Of a stretch of 64,000 nucleotides of DNA, positions 17,712 to 26,624 are shown in pieces. How positions within the stretch are numbered: the first letter of the stretch is position 1; every line of letters starts with the position of its first letter. The DNA comes from Nocardia asteroides (GTDB lineage Bacteria > Actinomycetota > Actinomycetes > Mycobacteriales > Mycobacteriaceae). The notes beneath the pieces were generated by a model that did not search any database, was not told the origin of the DNA, and was given only the letters and a program-made list of their open reading frames with translations. Position numbers and translations under genes: made by a program. The DNA lies in NCBI RefSeq assembly GCF_021183625.1, contig NZ_CP089214.1:5394001-5458000 (forward strand). The letters run 5' to 3'.

Positions 17712-18380
17712 CTGACCGGGGACCAGCGGGTCCTGCACGTCGCCGACCCGGCGGAGCGGGAGAACCTGGCGACCTTCGCGAACCGGGCGGTCCGGCTGGA
17801 CCCGGCGGCGGTGATCCGGCTGCGCAGGCGCGGGCCGGAGCTGGTCTCGGCCTGGGCCGCGACCGGCTTCGAGACGCTCGCGGTACGGACGGTTTCCGCC
17901 GATCTGGCGCTGGACGACGTGACCGTCTCCGCCGACCTGCTGCTGAACGGGCTCGGCAGCGGGCTGCCGATCGACCTCGGCTACTCGCTCGACTCCGCCT
18001 GGCGCGGTGCGCTGCCGCCCGGCGGCGGGTGGGCGCACGTGGACGACGTGCCCGCGCGCACGCTCGTCGAGCTGGCCGAGCGCGGGGTCGAGCTGGCCAG
18101 GGAGCACGGGAGCGGGCACGGGCCGCCCGCCTCGCTGCTCGACCAGCCGGTGCTCACCGTCACCGGCGACGGCGCCGAGGTGGCGGTGCCGATGCGGGTG
18201 GTCTTCGCACTCACCGCGATGGACTTCATCCCGCATTCCGGGGAGAAGGCGGATCCCCGCCGCATCGCCGCCGACGAGATCGTCCGGGTGCGCAGCACCC
18301 GCACCTGGTTCCGCATCGACGCCCGCTATGGATCGGTCGCCCGCAGGCACGGGGGCGGAATCCCGCTCATCGCCAACTGA
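17712..18380 (+). CDS. Conserved protein (Rv2474c-like) with probable CTG start
   Basis: A roughly 222-residue soluble protein, no known domain. The first ATG in frame is 17811, but the 33 codons before it read as natural protein (VLHVADPAERENLATFANRA) and the only candidate start is CTG 17712, with GGAG (17701-17704) seven bases upstream inside the preceding stop region. A CTG start is rare but fits spacing, length and the Rv2474c position. If ATG is used the protein has 189 residues. Confidence 0.7.
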   Translation: MTGDQRVLHVADPAERENLATFANRAVRLDPAAVIRLRRRGPELVSAWAATGFETLAVRTVSADLALDDVTVSADLLLNGLGSGLPIDLGYSLDSAWRGALPPGGGWAHVDDVPARTLVELAERGVELAREHGSGHGPPASLLDQPVLTVTGDGAEVAVPMRVVFALTAMDFIPHSGEKADPRRIAADEIVRVRSTRTWFRIDARYGSVARRHGGGIPLIAN

Positions 18381-18510
18381 GCGTCAGGCGACGCCGAACA
18401 GGCGGAGCCCGGCGGTGACCCTCGCCGCGGCGAGCACAACCACGAGCAGCGGGGCTCTGCGCGAGGCCGGGACGCCGACGACCGCGACACCGCAGGGCAG
18501 CACACCCGAC

Positions 18511-19215
18511 TCAGGCGGCGCCCTCGCCGAGGTACTGCAGCCACTGCGGGTCCAGCTCCGCTGTGGTGGAGAGCAACCGCCAGTGCGGCCCCTTCGGCGA
18601 GACCAGCGGGGCACGAAGCACCCAGCCCAGCTCGCTGAGCATCTTGTCGGCCTTGCGGTGGTTGCACGGCGCGCAGCTGGCCACGCAGTTCTCCCACGAG
18701 TGCTCGCCGCCGCGGCTGCGCGGGATCACGTGGTCGATGGTCTCGGCCTTGCCGCCGCAGTAGCCGCAGCGGTAGCGGTCGCGGTGCATGAGCGCGGCCC
18801 GCGTCATCGGGACCCGGGCGCGGTAGGGGACGCGCACGTAGGTGCGCAGCCGGATCACCGACGGCACGGCGACAGCGGCCTCGGCGGAGTGCACTACCGG
18901 GTTCTCCGGGTCCTGGTGCACCGGGTCGGCCTTGCCGCAGATGAGCAGCACGACGGCGCGCCGGGCGGAGAGCGCGGTGAGCGGCTCGAAGGTGGCGTTC
19001 AGCAGCAGCACCCGGCGCTTCAACCAACTGGGAGCCTCGGGCGGCGGGGCCGATCGCAGGACCGGCACGTGGCCGGTGGGGTGGTGCGAACCCGGATATC
19101 GGTCGGACAGAATGTGCAGCGGAGTAGCCCCCGACCCACGATTGTGGACGTCGGCGGGCTGGAGTTGTCGGTGCCCACGCGCCTCGGGTGACCGGGCGCT
19201 GTGCCGCTGCTTCAT
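18511..19215 (-). CDS. HNH endonuclease family protein
   Basis: A 234-residue protein. The C-terminal half carries a zinc-HNH module: CGYCG, then IDHVIPRSRGG with the catalytic DH pair, then CAPCNHRKADK. The N-terminal 60 residues are low-complexity and the true start may be later (LKRRVLLLNATFEPL begins the conserved part). It matches Rv2469c, a McrA-like protein of unknown physiological role next to glbO. It converges on the Rv2474c-like gene and diverges from glbO. Confidence 0.85.
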   Translation of the reverse strand: MKQRHSARSPEARGHRQLQPADVHNRGSGATPLHILSDRYPGSHHPTGHVPVLRSAPPPEAPSWLKRRVLLLNATFEPLTALSARRAVVLLICGKADPVHQDPENPVVHSAEAAVAVPSVIRLRTYVRVPYRARVPMTRAALMHRDRYRCGYCGGKAETIDHVIPRSRGGEHSWENCVASCAPCNHRKADKMLSELGWVLRAPLVSPKGPHWRLLSTTAELDPQWLQYLGEGAA

Positions 19216-19231
19216 CGGGAGACCTCGATTT

Positions 19232-19250
19232 CATGATTGGCAGGATCATG
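19232..19250. promoter_or_regulatory. Dyad CATGAT-N7-ATCATG upstream of the HNH gene
   Basis: A perfect inverted repeat 17 bases before the HNH start codon, in the divergent gap to glbO. It is a candidate operator; the regulator is unknown. Confidence 0.4.
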
Positions 19251-19457
19251 TGTTATCTCGGCTGAGACTGCCCCCCAGTTGACCACGGTTCCCCCTGGAT
19301 TGCACGGTGATTTCGAGCAATCTCCGGTTAACGGCGGCTGAATCACACGGGGCGGGGAACTCGGTATCCCTGGCTCCGGCCCGTGGCGGCGCGGTCGCCG
19401 GGCAGGCGGCAGAATGGAGCCGCGGAACCGCACCCAGACCAGCCCCCGAGAGGACCC

Positions 19458-19859
19458 ATGACTTCCGGCGAGCAAGCGACGTCGTTCTACGAGGAGATCG
19501 GCGGAGCCGAGACGTTCCGGCGGATCCTGACGACCTTCTACCGCGAGGTGGCGGTCGACCCGGTGCTCCGGCCGCTGTACCCGGAGGAGGATCTCGGCCC
19601 GGCCGAGCGCAGGCTGCGGATGTTCCTCGAGCAGTACTGGGGCGGCCCGCGCACCTACTCCGACGAGCGCGGCCACCCCAGGCTGCGGATGCGGCACATG
19701 CCGTACAGCATCGGCCCGATCGAGCGGGACGCCTGGCTGCGCTGCATGCGCACTGCGGTCGCGGAGATCGAACCCGAGGTCCTGGACGACGCGCACCGCG
19801 CGAAGCTCCTCGACTACCTGGAGATGGCGGCGAATTCGCTGATGAACGCGACGTGGTGA
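19458..19859 (+). CDS. glbO: Truncated haemoglobin, group II (GlbO / trHbO)
   Basis: A 133-residue 2-on-2 globin. Key residues align with M. tuberculosis GlbO with a constant offset of five: Tyr28 (B10), Tyr41 (CD1), proximal His80 (F8) and Trp93 (G8). It binds haem and O2 and is implicated in oxygen and NO/peroxide chemistry near the respiratory chain. Start ATG 19458 follows GAGAGGA. The downstream GH13 gene is the same neighbour as in Rv2470-Rv2471. Confidence 0.95.
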   Translation: MTSGEQATSFYEEIGGAETFRRILTTFYREVAVDPVLRPLYPEEDLGPAERRLRMFLEQYWGGPRTYSDERGHPRLRMRHMPYSIGPIERDAWLRCMRTAVAEIEPEVLDDAHRAKLLDYLEMAANSLMNATW

Positions 19860-19913
19860 GCGGCATGGTGCCGCGCCGGGCGTAATGCCCGTTTGTTCGG
19901 GCAGTATGACGGC

Positions 19914-21497
19914 ATGACCGTTTCCCCCGCAGAGTCCACGCCCTGGTGGAAGTCGGCCGTCTTCTACCAGGTGTACCCGCGCTCGTTCGCCGACTCGAAC
20001 GGTGACGGGGTCGGCGATCTCGGCGGCATCCGGGAGCGCCTCGGCTACCTGGAGCAGCTCGGGGTCGACGCGCTCTGGATCTGCCCGGTGATGCGCTCAC
20101 CGATGGCCGACGGCGGCTACGACGTGGCCGACCCGCGCGACATCGACCCGCTCTTCGGCGGCCTGCCCGCGATGGACGAGCTGATCGCGGCGGCGCACGA
20201 GCGCGGCATCCGGGTCACCATGGACCTGGTCCCGAACCACACCAGCAGCGAGCACGCCTGGTTCCGGGCGGCGCTGGCCGCCGGGCCTGGCAGCCCCGAG
20301 CGGGCCCGCTACATCTTCCGCGACGGCAGGGGCGCCGACGGCTCCGAGCCGCCGAACAACTGGCCGAGCATCTTCCGCGGCCCGGCCTGGACCAGGATCG
20401 TGGAGCCGGACGGCAGGCCGGGGCAGTGGTACCTGCACATCTTCGCCGCCGAGCAGCCCGACCTGAACTGGGAGAACGCCGACGTCGTCGCCGACTTCGA
20501 GCAGACCCTGCGGTTCTGGCTGGACCGCGGCGTCGACGGCTTCCGGATCGACGTCGCGCACGGCATGGCCAAGCCGCCCGGGCTGCCGGACATGGCCAAG
20601 GTGGATACCAAGATGCTCGTCCACGACGACCACGACCCGCGCTTCAACAACCCGGGCGTGCACGACATCCATCGGCGCATCCGCAAGGTGATCGACGAGT
20701 ACCCCGGCGCGGTGAGCATCGGCGAGGTCTGGGTGGACGACAACGTCCGCTTCGGCGAGTACGTGCGCCCGGACGAGCTGCACCTTGCCTTCAACTTCCG
20801 GCTCGCCGAGACCTCCTTCGAGGCCGCCGACATCCGCGACGCGGTGGAGAACTCGCTGGCCGCGGTTGCCCCGGTCGGGGCGACCCCCACCTGGACGCTC
20901 TCCAACCACGACATCGACCGCGAGGTCAGCCGGTACGGCGGCGGGGCGCCCGGCGTCGCGCGGGCGCGGGCGATGGCGCTGCTCGAGCTCGCGCTGCCCG
21001 GCGTGGTCTTCGTCTACAACGGCGCCGAGCTCGGGCTGCCCAACGTGGACGACCTGCCGGACGAGGTGCTGCAGGACCCGGTCTGGGAGCGCTCCGGGCA
21101 CACCGAGCGCGGCCGCGACGGGTGCCGGGTGCCGCTGCCCTGGTCCGGTGCCGCGCCGCCGTTCGGCTTCACCGACGGCGAGCAGAGCTGGCTGCCGATC
21201 CCCGCGGCGTGGGCGGATCGCACCGTCGAGGCGCAGCTGGCGCAGCCCGGCTCCGTGCTCGCGTTCTACCGCGCCGCGCTCGAGCTGCGCCGTAGCAGGC
21301 CGGAGTTCGCGGCCGACGGGCTGGAGTGGCTCGACGGCCACGCCGACACCGTCACGGTGCGCAGGCCGGGCGGGCTGACCTGCGTACTGAACGCCTCGAA
21401 CGCCCCGATCGCGCTGCCGACGGGCGAGCTGCTGCTGGCCAGCGGGCCGCTCGCGGACGGCGCGCTGCCGCCGGATACCGCCGCCTGGCTGGTCTGA
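19914..21497 (+). CDS. aglA: GH13 alpha-glucosidase
   Basis: A 527-residue glycoside hydrolase of family 13. The (beta/alpha)8 barrel begins at WWKSAVFYQVYPRSF; the nucleophile is Asp213 (GFRIDVAHG), the acid/base Glu271 (IGEVWV) and the third carboxylate Asp333 (SNHDID). It should hydrolyse alpha-1,4 or alpha-1,6 glucosidic bonds of oligosaccharides in the cytoplasm (no signal peptide). It corresponds to Rv2471. ATG 19914 is chosen over an upstream TTG; CAGTAT six bases before suggests a leaderless or short-leader mRNA. Confidence 0.92.
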   Translation: MTVSPAESTPWWKSAVFYQVYPRSFADSNGDGVGDLGGIRERLGYLEQLGVDALWICPVMRSPMADGGYDVADPRDIDPLFGGLPAMDELIAAAHERGIRVTMDLVPNHTSSEHAWFRAALAAGPGSPERARYIFRDGRGADGSEPPNNWPSIFRGPAWTRIVEPDGRPGQWYLHIFAAEQPDLNWENADVVADFEQTLRFWLDRGVDGFRIDVAHGMAKPPGLPDMAKVDTKMLVHDDHDPRFNNPGVHDIHRRIRKVIDEYPGAVSIGEVWVDDNVRFGEYVRPDELHLAFNFRLAETSFEAADIRDAVENSLAAVAPVGATPTWTLSNHDIDREVSRYGGGAPGVARARAMALLELALPGVVFVYNGAELGLPNVDDLPDEVLQDPVWERSGHTERGRDGCRVPLPWSGAAPPFGFTDGEQSWLPIPAAWADRTVEAQLAQPGSVLAFYRAALELRRSRPEFAADGLEWLDGHADTVTVRRPGGLTCVLNASNAPIALPTGELLLASGPLADGALPPDTAAWLV

Positions 21498-21534
21498 CGG
21501 TGGGTCGGAGGAAGAACTACTACACAGGATCGGA

Positions 21535-21540
21535 TATCTT
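21535..21540 (+). promoter_or_regulatory. -10 box TATCTT ahead of ctaJ
   Basis: TATCTT, six bases, then GTG 21547, compatible with a leaderless transcript. GGAG also lies four bases before the GTG, so a short leader is possible. Confidence 0.4.
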
Positions 21541-21546
21541 GGAGCC

Positions 21547-21795
21547 GTGAGCATTCTCGAGACTGTGCTGATTTTCGGCGGCGTTCCGCTGGTGATCTAC
21601 GGTGCGATCGCCGGCCTGTCGTACCTCGGCAAGCCGCTGCCCGGCGAGAAGCCGGCGCGCTACGAACTCGGTCAGCCGTGGACGGGTGAGCCGGTGCTGT
21701 GGAGTGCCACCGACGAGGTGATCGGGCACGGGCACCACGGTGGGCACGGTGCCGCCGCGGAACTGATCGGAGGCCGGGCAAGTGGCAAGTTCTAA
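21547..21795 (+). CDS. ctaJ: Single-pass membrane protein, CtaJ-like cytochrome oxidase subunit
   Basis: An 82-residue protein with one N-terminal transmembrane helix (about residues 5-27; VLIFGGVPLVIYGAIAG) and a polar tail containing a His/Gly cluster (GHGHHGGHG). Position next to the DUF5130 gene and pepN, and overall form, match the small aa3-oxidase subunit CtaJ of the mycobacterial III2-IV2 supercomplex. The name rests on remembered similarity and context. It overlaps the next gene by 14 bases. Confidence 0.7.
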   Translation: MSILETVLIFGGVPLVIYGAIAGLSYLGKPLPGEKPARYELGQPWTGEPVLWSATDEVIGHGHHGGHGAAAELIGGRASGKF

Positions 21796-22246
21796 GTGGC
21801 CCGCGGTGGTCGAGACCGACCTGCCGCACGGGTACGCGCTGACCAGCAGCGGCCGGGTCTCCGGAGTGCACGAGCCTGGCACCGAGTTCCGGCGGGCGCC
21901 GTTCTCCGACCACGAGCTGGTCGCCTTGGACAACGCGCTCATCGAGGGGACAAGGGCCACCGGGGTCCGGTTCACCGTCTTCATCGGTGACCTCGGCGGC
22001 GATCCGGCGGCGGGCGCGGACGCGCTGCTCCCGACCGTCCCCGACCCGGAGCGAGCCGTGCTCATCGCGGTCTCGCCCAACGACCGCGCCATCGAGGTGC
22101 GCTCCGGGCACGACATCGAGGACCGGGCCAACGACCGGGTCTGCCAGCTCGGCGTCACCGCCGCCTCCAGCTCGTTCCGCCAGGGGCAGCTGATCGACGG
22201 TCTCGTCTCCGCCGTCCGAGTCATGGCGGCGGCCATCGGCCGCTGA
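21782..22246 (+). CDS. DUF5130 (TPM-like) family protein
   Basis: A 154-residue protein resembling Rv2468c. The core has the alternating pattern of a TPM-type domain (VRFTVFIGDLGGD, AVLIAVSPNDRAIEVRSG, IEDRANDRVC). There is no signal peptide or membrane segment. GTG 21782 lies inside the end of ctaJ, so the two are co-translated, suggesting a link to oxidase assembly, which is inference. Confidence 0.8.
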   Translation: MASSKWPAVVETDLPHGYALTSSGRVSGVHEPGTEFRRAPFSDHELVALDNALIEGTRATGVRFTVFIGDLGGDPAAGADALLPTVPDPERAVLIAVSPNDRAIEVRSGHDIEDRANDRVCQLGVTAASSSFRQGQLIDGLVSAVRVMAAAIGR

Positions 22247-22257
22247 CGCGGCCGTGT

Positions 22258-22463
22258 CCTTCGGCGCTACCGCGCCGGGCAGGTTCCGCGCTGGCGCGGC
22301 GGGAAGTTCTGCGCTGGCGCGCCGCGAGGTTCTGCGCTGGCGCGCCGCGAGGTTCTGCGCTGGCGCGCCGCGAGGGTTCCCCTCTGGCACGGGGGAGGGT
22401 TCGGCGCTGGCGCACTGGAAGGTTCTGCGCCGGCACGGGCGAGGTTCCGCGCGGGCGCAGTAG
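22258..22463. repeat. 23-bp tandem repeat array (about nine copies)
   Basis: Head-to-tail copies of a 23-bp unit, consensus near AGGTTCTGCGCTGGCGCGCC plus GCG, with TTC landmarks at 22260, 22284, 22307, 22330, 22353, 22377, 22400, 22423 and 22445 (period 22-24). Two central copies are nearly identical; the flanking ones are diverged. It fills the gap between the convergent DUF5130 and pepN genes. There are no unique spacers, so it is a minisatellite rather than CRISPR. Confidence 0.85.
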
Positions 22464-22538
22464 ACGTCTCGGCTGAGCGTTCTCGTGGCGCTCACCGGCT
22501 GGCCGGCGGTCGGCCTAAACTGCGCGGCAGCATTCTCT

Positions 22539-22584
22539 CGCGTCCGGCGCGGTCCCGTTCGGGACCGCGCCGGACGCGTTTTCT
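22539..22584 (+). terminator. Strong terminator between ctaJ/DUF5130 and pepN
   Basis: A perfect 18-bp stem (22539-22556 with 22561-22578), loop GTTC, followed by TTTTCT on the plus strand. It abuts the pepN stop and may work for both convergent units. Confidence 0.9.
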
Positions 22585-25162
22585 ACTCCCGGTCGAAGGC
22601 GCGGGCGCGCAGGGCGCGCTCGACACCGGCTTTGCCCTCGCTGACCAGCCGGTACAGCGCGGGCGGGTGATCACCCGCGAGGAACTCGTCCGCCTTGGCG
22701 ACCGCCTCCTCGGTGATCACCCAGGACGGGTACAGCCCCACCACGACGGTCTGCGCGACCTCGCTGGAGCGCCGCTCCCACACCCGCGCGATATCGCCGA
22801 AGTAGCGGTCGAGGTACGGCGCGACCAGCTCGCCCTGCCCGGTCGGCGCGAACCCGCCGACGATGGCGCGCGCGGTGATGTTCGGCACCGCGTCGTCCTC
22901 CATGACGGTCGCCCACGCCTGCGCCTTGACCTCGGCGATCGGCCGCGCCGCCGCGGCGGCCGCCGCCTGCCGCTTGCCCGCCGCGGTCGGGTCGCCCGCC
23001 AGCTCCTTGTCGATGGCGGGCGATTCGGTGCCGTCGGCGTCGAGCTCGCCCGCCGCGGCCAGCGCCGCCACGATTCGCCAGCGCAGATCGGTGTCGACCA
23101 GCAGCCCGGGCAGCCCGACCCCGGCCGGATCGCCGTCGAGCAGCTCGCGCAGCACCTCGGTGTGCCAGGCGGAGAGCCGCGCCGCGGCCAGCGCGTTGAC
23201 GAAGGCGAGCTGGTGGTCCGAGCCGGCCTCGGCCTCGCGCGCCAGCTCCAGCAGCCGGTTGGCGAAGTCCGGCCAGCCGGTGCTGCTCGCCCACTCCGGC
23301 TCGGCGTAGGAGGCCAGCGTGGCGTGCGCCTGCATGAGCAGCCGCTGCACCACGCCGATCTCGGACTCCGCGCCGACCCCGCGCTGCACCAGCGCGACGA
23401 AATCGCGGGCCTTGAACTCGGCCTGCCTGGTCATCTCCCAGGCCGCGGACCAGGCCAGCGTGCGCGGCAGCGGCTCGGCGATATCGGCGATCCGGTTGAC
23501 GAGCACGTCCAGCGAATCCGGGTCCAGCCGCACCGAGCAGTAGGTCAGGTCGTCATCGTTGACCAGCACGAACTTGCCGCGCGGGACGCCGATCAGCTGC
23601 GGCACCCCGGTGCGCTCGGCGGCCTCCAGATCCAGCTCGATCCGGGTGGTACGGACCAGCTTGCCGTCCTGCTCGTCGTAGACGCCGACGGCGAGCCGGT
23701 GCACCCGCTGCTCGCCCGCGCCCGGCGCGGCGCCCTCCTGCACCACCGCGAACGAGGTGAAGGCGCCGTCCGCGCCGACCTCGAACTCCGGTCGCAGGAT
23801 GTTCAGCCCGGTGGTCTTGAGCCACTGCGCGCCCCAGCCGGAGAGATCGCGCCCGGACGACTTCTCCAGCGCGGCCAGCAGGTCACCGAAGGTGGCGTTG
23901 CCGTAGGCGTGGTCGGCGAAGTAGGCGCGCAGCCCGGCCAGGAACGGCTCCAGCCCGACGTAGGCGACCAGCTGCTTGAGCACGCTGGCGCCCTTGGCGT
24001 AGGTGATGCCGTCGAAGTTGACCTCGACCGCGGCCAGGTCGGGGATGTCGGCGGCGATCGGGTGCGTCGACGGCAGCTGGTCCTGCCGGTACGCCCAGGA
24101 CTTCTCGACGTTGGCGAAGGTGGTCCAGGCGCTGGTGTACTCGGTCGCCTCGGCCTGGCAGAGCACCGAGGCGAAGGTGGCGAACGACTCGTTCAGCCAC
24201 AGGTCGTCCCACCACTTCATGGTGACCAGGTCGCCGAACCACATGTGCGCCATCTCGTGCAGCACGGTCTCGGCGCGGCGCTCGTAGGAGGCCCTGGTCA
24301 CCTTGGAGCGGAAGACGTAGTCCTCGAGGAAGGTGACGGCGCCCGCGTTCTCCATGGCGCCCGCGTTGAACTCGGGCACGAAGAGCTGGTCGTACTTGCC
24401 GAAGGCGTAGGGGACGCCGAAGTTGCTGTGATAGAAGGCGAAACCCTGCTTGGTCTCGGTGAAGAGCCGCTCGGCGTCCATGAACTCGGCGAGCGAGGAG
24501 CGGCAGTAGATGCCGAGCGGGATGGTGCCGTGCTCGTCGGTGTAGGCATCGGTCCACTGCGCGTACGGCCCGGCGATCAGCGCCACCAGGTAGGTGCTCA
24601 GCCGCGGCGTGGTGGCGAAGACATGGGTGCCGGGCGCGGCGCTCTCCCGCGCGGCGCCCGCGCCGTTGGAGATGACCTGCCAGTCGGTGGGGGCGGTGAC
24701 CGTGACGTCGAAGGTGGCCTTGAGGTCCGGCTGGTCGAAGCAGGCGAACATGCGCTTGGCATCGGCCGTCTCGAACTGCGAGTACAGGTAGACGCTGCCG
24801 TCGGTCGGGTCGACGAAGCGGTGCAGCCCCTCGCCGGTGTGCGAGTACTCGCAGTCGGCCTCGACCACCAGCTCGTTGCGCTCGGCCAGGTCGGTCAGCG
24901 CGATGCCGGCGGACTCGTCGTAGCCGCTGACGTCGAGCGCGGTGCCGTTCAGCACGGCGGAGCGCACCGAGCGGGCCACGATGTCGACGAAGGTGCTCGC
25001 ACCCGGGGTCGCGGTGAAGGTGATCACGGTGTGGGAGCGGAAGGTTCCCTCGCCCGGTTTGCCCGCGCCGTCGGTCAGGTCGAGGTCGATGCGGTAGTTC
25101 TCGACCTGCACCACCGCGGCGCGCTCGATCGCCTGGTCGCGTGTCAGGTTGGGTGCGGACAC
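22583..25162 (-). CDS. pepN: Aminopeptidase N (M1 family)
   Basis: An 859-residue zinc aminopeptidase. The substrate-binding GAMENAG lies near residue 270 and the zinc motif HEMAH near 299, with the second-site Glu in NESFA downstream; the C-terminal half is the helical ERAP1-like domain. It removes N-terminal residues from peptides in the cytoplasm. GTG 25162 is chosen because AGAAGGAG lies directly upstream; an earlier in-frame GTG (25201) has none. It corresponds to Rv2467. Confidence 0.95.
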   Translation of the reverse strand: MSAPNLTRDQAIERAAVVQVENYRIDLDLTDGAGKPGEGTFRSHTVITFTATPGASTFVDIVARSVRSAVLNGTALDVSGYDESAGIALTDLAERNELVVEADCEYSHTGEGLHRFVDPTDGSVYLYSQFETADAKRMFACFDQPDLKATFDVTVTAPTDWQVISNGAGAARESAAPGTHVFATTPRLSTYLVALIAGPYAQWTDAYTDEHGTIPLGIYCRSSLAEFMDAERLFTETKQGFAFYHSNFGVPYAFGKYDQLFVPEFNAGAMENAGAVTFLEDYVFRSKVTRASYERRAETVLHEMAHMWFGDLVTMKWWDDLWLNESFATFASVLCQAEATEYTSAWTTFANVEKSWAYRQDQLPSTHPIAADIPDLAAVEVNFDGITYAKGASVLKQLVAYVGLEPFLAGLRAYFADHAYGNATFGDLLAALEKSSGRDLSGWGAQWLKTTGLNILRPEFEVGADGAFTSFAVVQEGAAPGAGEQRVHRLAVGVYDEQDGKLVRTTRIELDLEAAERTGVPQLIGVPRGKFVLVNDDDLTYCSVRLDPDSLDVLVNRIADIAEPLPRTLAWSAAWEMTRQAEFKARDFVALVQRGVGAESEIGVVQRLLMQAHATLASYAEPEWASSTGWPDFANRLLELAREAEAGSDHQLAFVNALAAARLSAWHTEVLRELLDGDPAGVGLPGLLVDTDLRWRIVAALAAAGELDADGTESPAIDKELAGDPTAAGKRQAAAAAAARPIAEVKAQAWATVMEDDAVPNITARAIVGGFAPTGQGELVAPYLDRYFGDIARVWERRSSEVAQTVVVGLYPSWVITEEAVAKADEFLAGDHPPALYRLVSEGKAGVERALRARAFDRE

Positions 25163-25215
25163 AGTGCTCCTTCTGGGTTCGGGTGACTGCAACGATGCCA
25201 CTGTCTGTAGTTTTC

Positions 25216-25243
25216 ACCCTACGAAATAAGGTGTTGTCCACAA
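25216..25243 (-). promoter_or_regulatory. pepN promoter overlapping a DnaA box
   Basis: On the minus strand TTGTGG (25238-25243) and TAGGGT (25216-25221) are 16 bases apart, a fair promoter with a leader of about 50 bases. The -35 overlaps TTGTCCACA (25234-25242 on the plus strand), a DnaA-box match shared with the purC upstream region. Confidence 0.4.
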
Positions 25244-25261
25244 CCTGCGACGGAGGTCCGA

Positions 25262-26101
25262 GTGAAGCACGTGCACGCCGGAAAGGTCAGGGACCTGTAC
25301 GAGGACGGCGACACCCTGCTGCTCGTCGCCTCCGATCGGGTCTCGGTCTACGACGTGTCACTGCCCACCCCGATCCCGGAGAAGGGCGCGCTGCTCACGC
25401 AGCTCTCGAACTGGTGGTTCGAGTTCTTCGGCGACATCCCGAACCACGTGCTCTCCACCACCGACGTCCCCGCCGAGTTCGCCGGGCGCGCCATCCGGGT
25501 GCAGCCGCTGCGCATGGTCCAGGTCGAGTGCATCGCCCGCGGCTACCTGGTCGGCATGGGGCTGCGCGAGTACCAGCGCGACGGCGCCGTCTCCGGCGTG
25601 CGGCTCCCCGCCGGGCTGCGCGAGGGCGATCGGCTGCCCGAGCCGATCTTCACCCCGACCACCAAGATCTCCGATACCGGGCACGACGAGTTCCTCACCT
25701 TCGCCGAGGTGGTCGACCAGGAGGGCCGCGAGGTCGCCGAGCGGCTCCGCGACCTGACCCTGGAGATCTACTCCCGCGGCGCCGCGCACGCCGCCGAGCA
25801 CGGCGTGATCGTGGCCGACACCAAGGTCGAGTTCGGCTGGGACGGCGACGTGCTCACCCTCGGCGACGAGGTGCTGACCTCGGACTCGTCCCGCTTCTGG
25901 CCCGCCGCGGAGTGGGAGCCGGGGCGCCCGCAGCGCTCGTTCGACAAGCAGTTCGTGCGCGACTGGGCCACCTCGACCGGGTGGGACAGGGAGCCGCCCG
26001 GGCCGGAGATCCCGGCCGATATTGTCGAGGCGACGCGGGCCAGGTATGTGCAGGCGTACGAACTGGTCACCGGCCGCGCCTGGGCCGGCGTCCCGGTCTG
26101 A
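25262..26101 (+). CDS. purC: SAICAR synthetase (purine biosynthesis)
   Basis: A 279-residue phosphoribosylaminoimidazole-succinocarboxamide synthase. The nucleotide loop begins GKVRDLYEDGD, followed by LLLVASDRVSVYD, PLRMVQVECIARGYL, the substrate segment TTKISDTGHDE and VIVADTKVEFG. It ligates aspartate to CAIR with ATP. Start GTG 25262 lies five bases after GGAGGT. Unlike many genomes, no other pur gene is adjacent. Confidence 0.95.
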   Translation: MKHVHAGKVRDLYEDGDTLLLVASDRVSVYDVSLPTPIPEKGALLTQLSNWWFEFFGDIPNHVLSTTDVPAEFAGRAIRVQPLRMVQVECIARGYLVGMGLREYQRDGAVSGVRLPAGLREGDRLPEPIFTPTTKISDTGHDEFLTFAEVVDQEGREVAERLRDLTLEIYSRGAAHAAEHGVIVADTKVEFGWDGDVLTLGDEVLTSDSSRFWPAAEWEPGRPQRSFDKQFVRDWATSTGWDREPPGPEIPADIVEATRARYVQAYELVTGRAWAGVPV

Positions 26102-26135
26102 CCGGCACCGCGGCCCGCGCGCCGCGGGGCCGGGA

Positions 26136-26624
26136 TCAGCCCGGCTCGCCGCCCAGGTGCCGCGCGAGCCGGTCCAGGAACGGCCGCGGCCCGGAGCCGA
26201 GCTTCTCCCGTGCGGTCGCCAGGTCGAACCACTCCACCCGATCCAGCTCGGGGAACGCGGTGATCTTCCCCGAGCGCGGCGGCCACTCCAGGTCGAAGGT
26301 GCCCGGCACGATCGCCGCCGGATCCAGCTCGCCGCGCACCGCCCAGGCCGTCAGGTTCTTGTGGTTGCGTCCGCTGCGGTAGCGCACCGCGCCGAGCGAG
26401 CTCCATTCGCCCTCCGGCACCGGAAGCCCCAGCTCCTCGGTGAACTCCCGCGCGGCGGCGGCCTGCGCGTCCTCGCCGTCCGGGTCGTACTCACCCTTGG
26501 GCAGCGTCCAGGCGCTCGCGTCCTTCTTCGCCCAGAAGGGCCCGCCCATGTGCCCGAGCAGCACCTCGGTGACCGCCTCCGACTCCCGGTACAGCAGCAC
26601 GCCCGCGCTGAACGTTTCGCTCAC
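26136..26624 (-). CDS. NUDIX hydrolase in the ECF42 operon
   Basis: A 162-residue NUDIX protein. The box reads GEYDPDGEDAQ then REFTEELGL; REFxEE is intact but the spacer between the first Gly and Glu is one residue longer than the classic GX5E. The N-terminus (FSAGVLLYR) and LPKGEY resemble the diadenosine-polyphosphate/MutT-like branch. GTG start and the upstream sigma gene's TGA overlap as GTGA, so it is translated with the sigma factor. Substrate unknown. Confidence 0.85.
   Translation of the reverse strand: MSETFSAGVLLYRESEAVTEVLLGHMGGPFWAKKDASAWTLPKGEYDPDGEDAQAAAAREFTEELGLPVPEGEWSSLGAVRYRSGRNHKNLTAWAVRGELDPAAIVPGTFDLEWPPRSGKITAFPELDRVEWFDLATAREKLGSGPRPFLDRLARHLGGEPG

Noticed and set aside
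22258..22463. Possible CRISPR array
   Set aside because: Units are adjacent without unique spacers and no cas genes are near; it is a plain tandem repeat.
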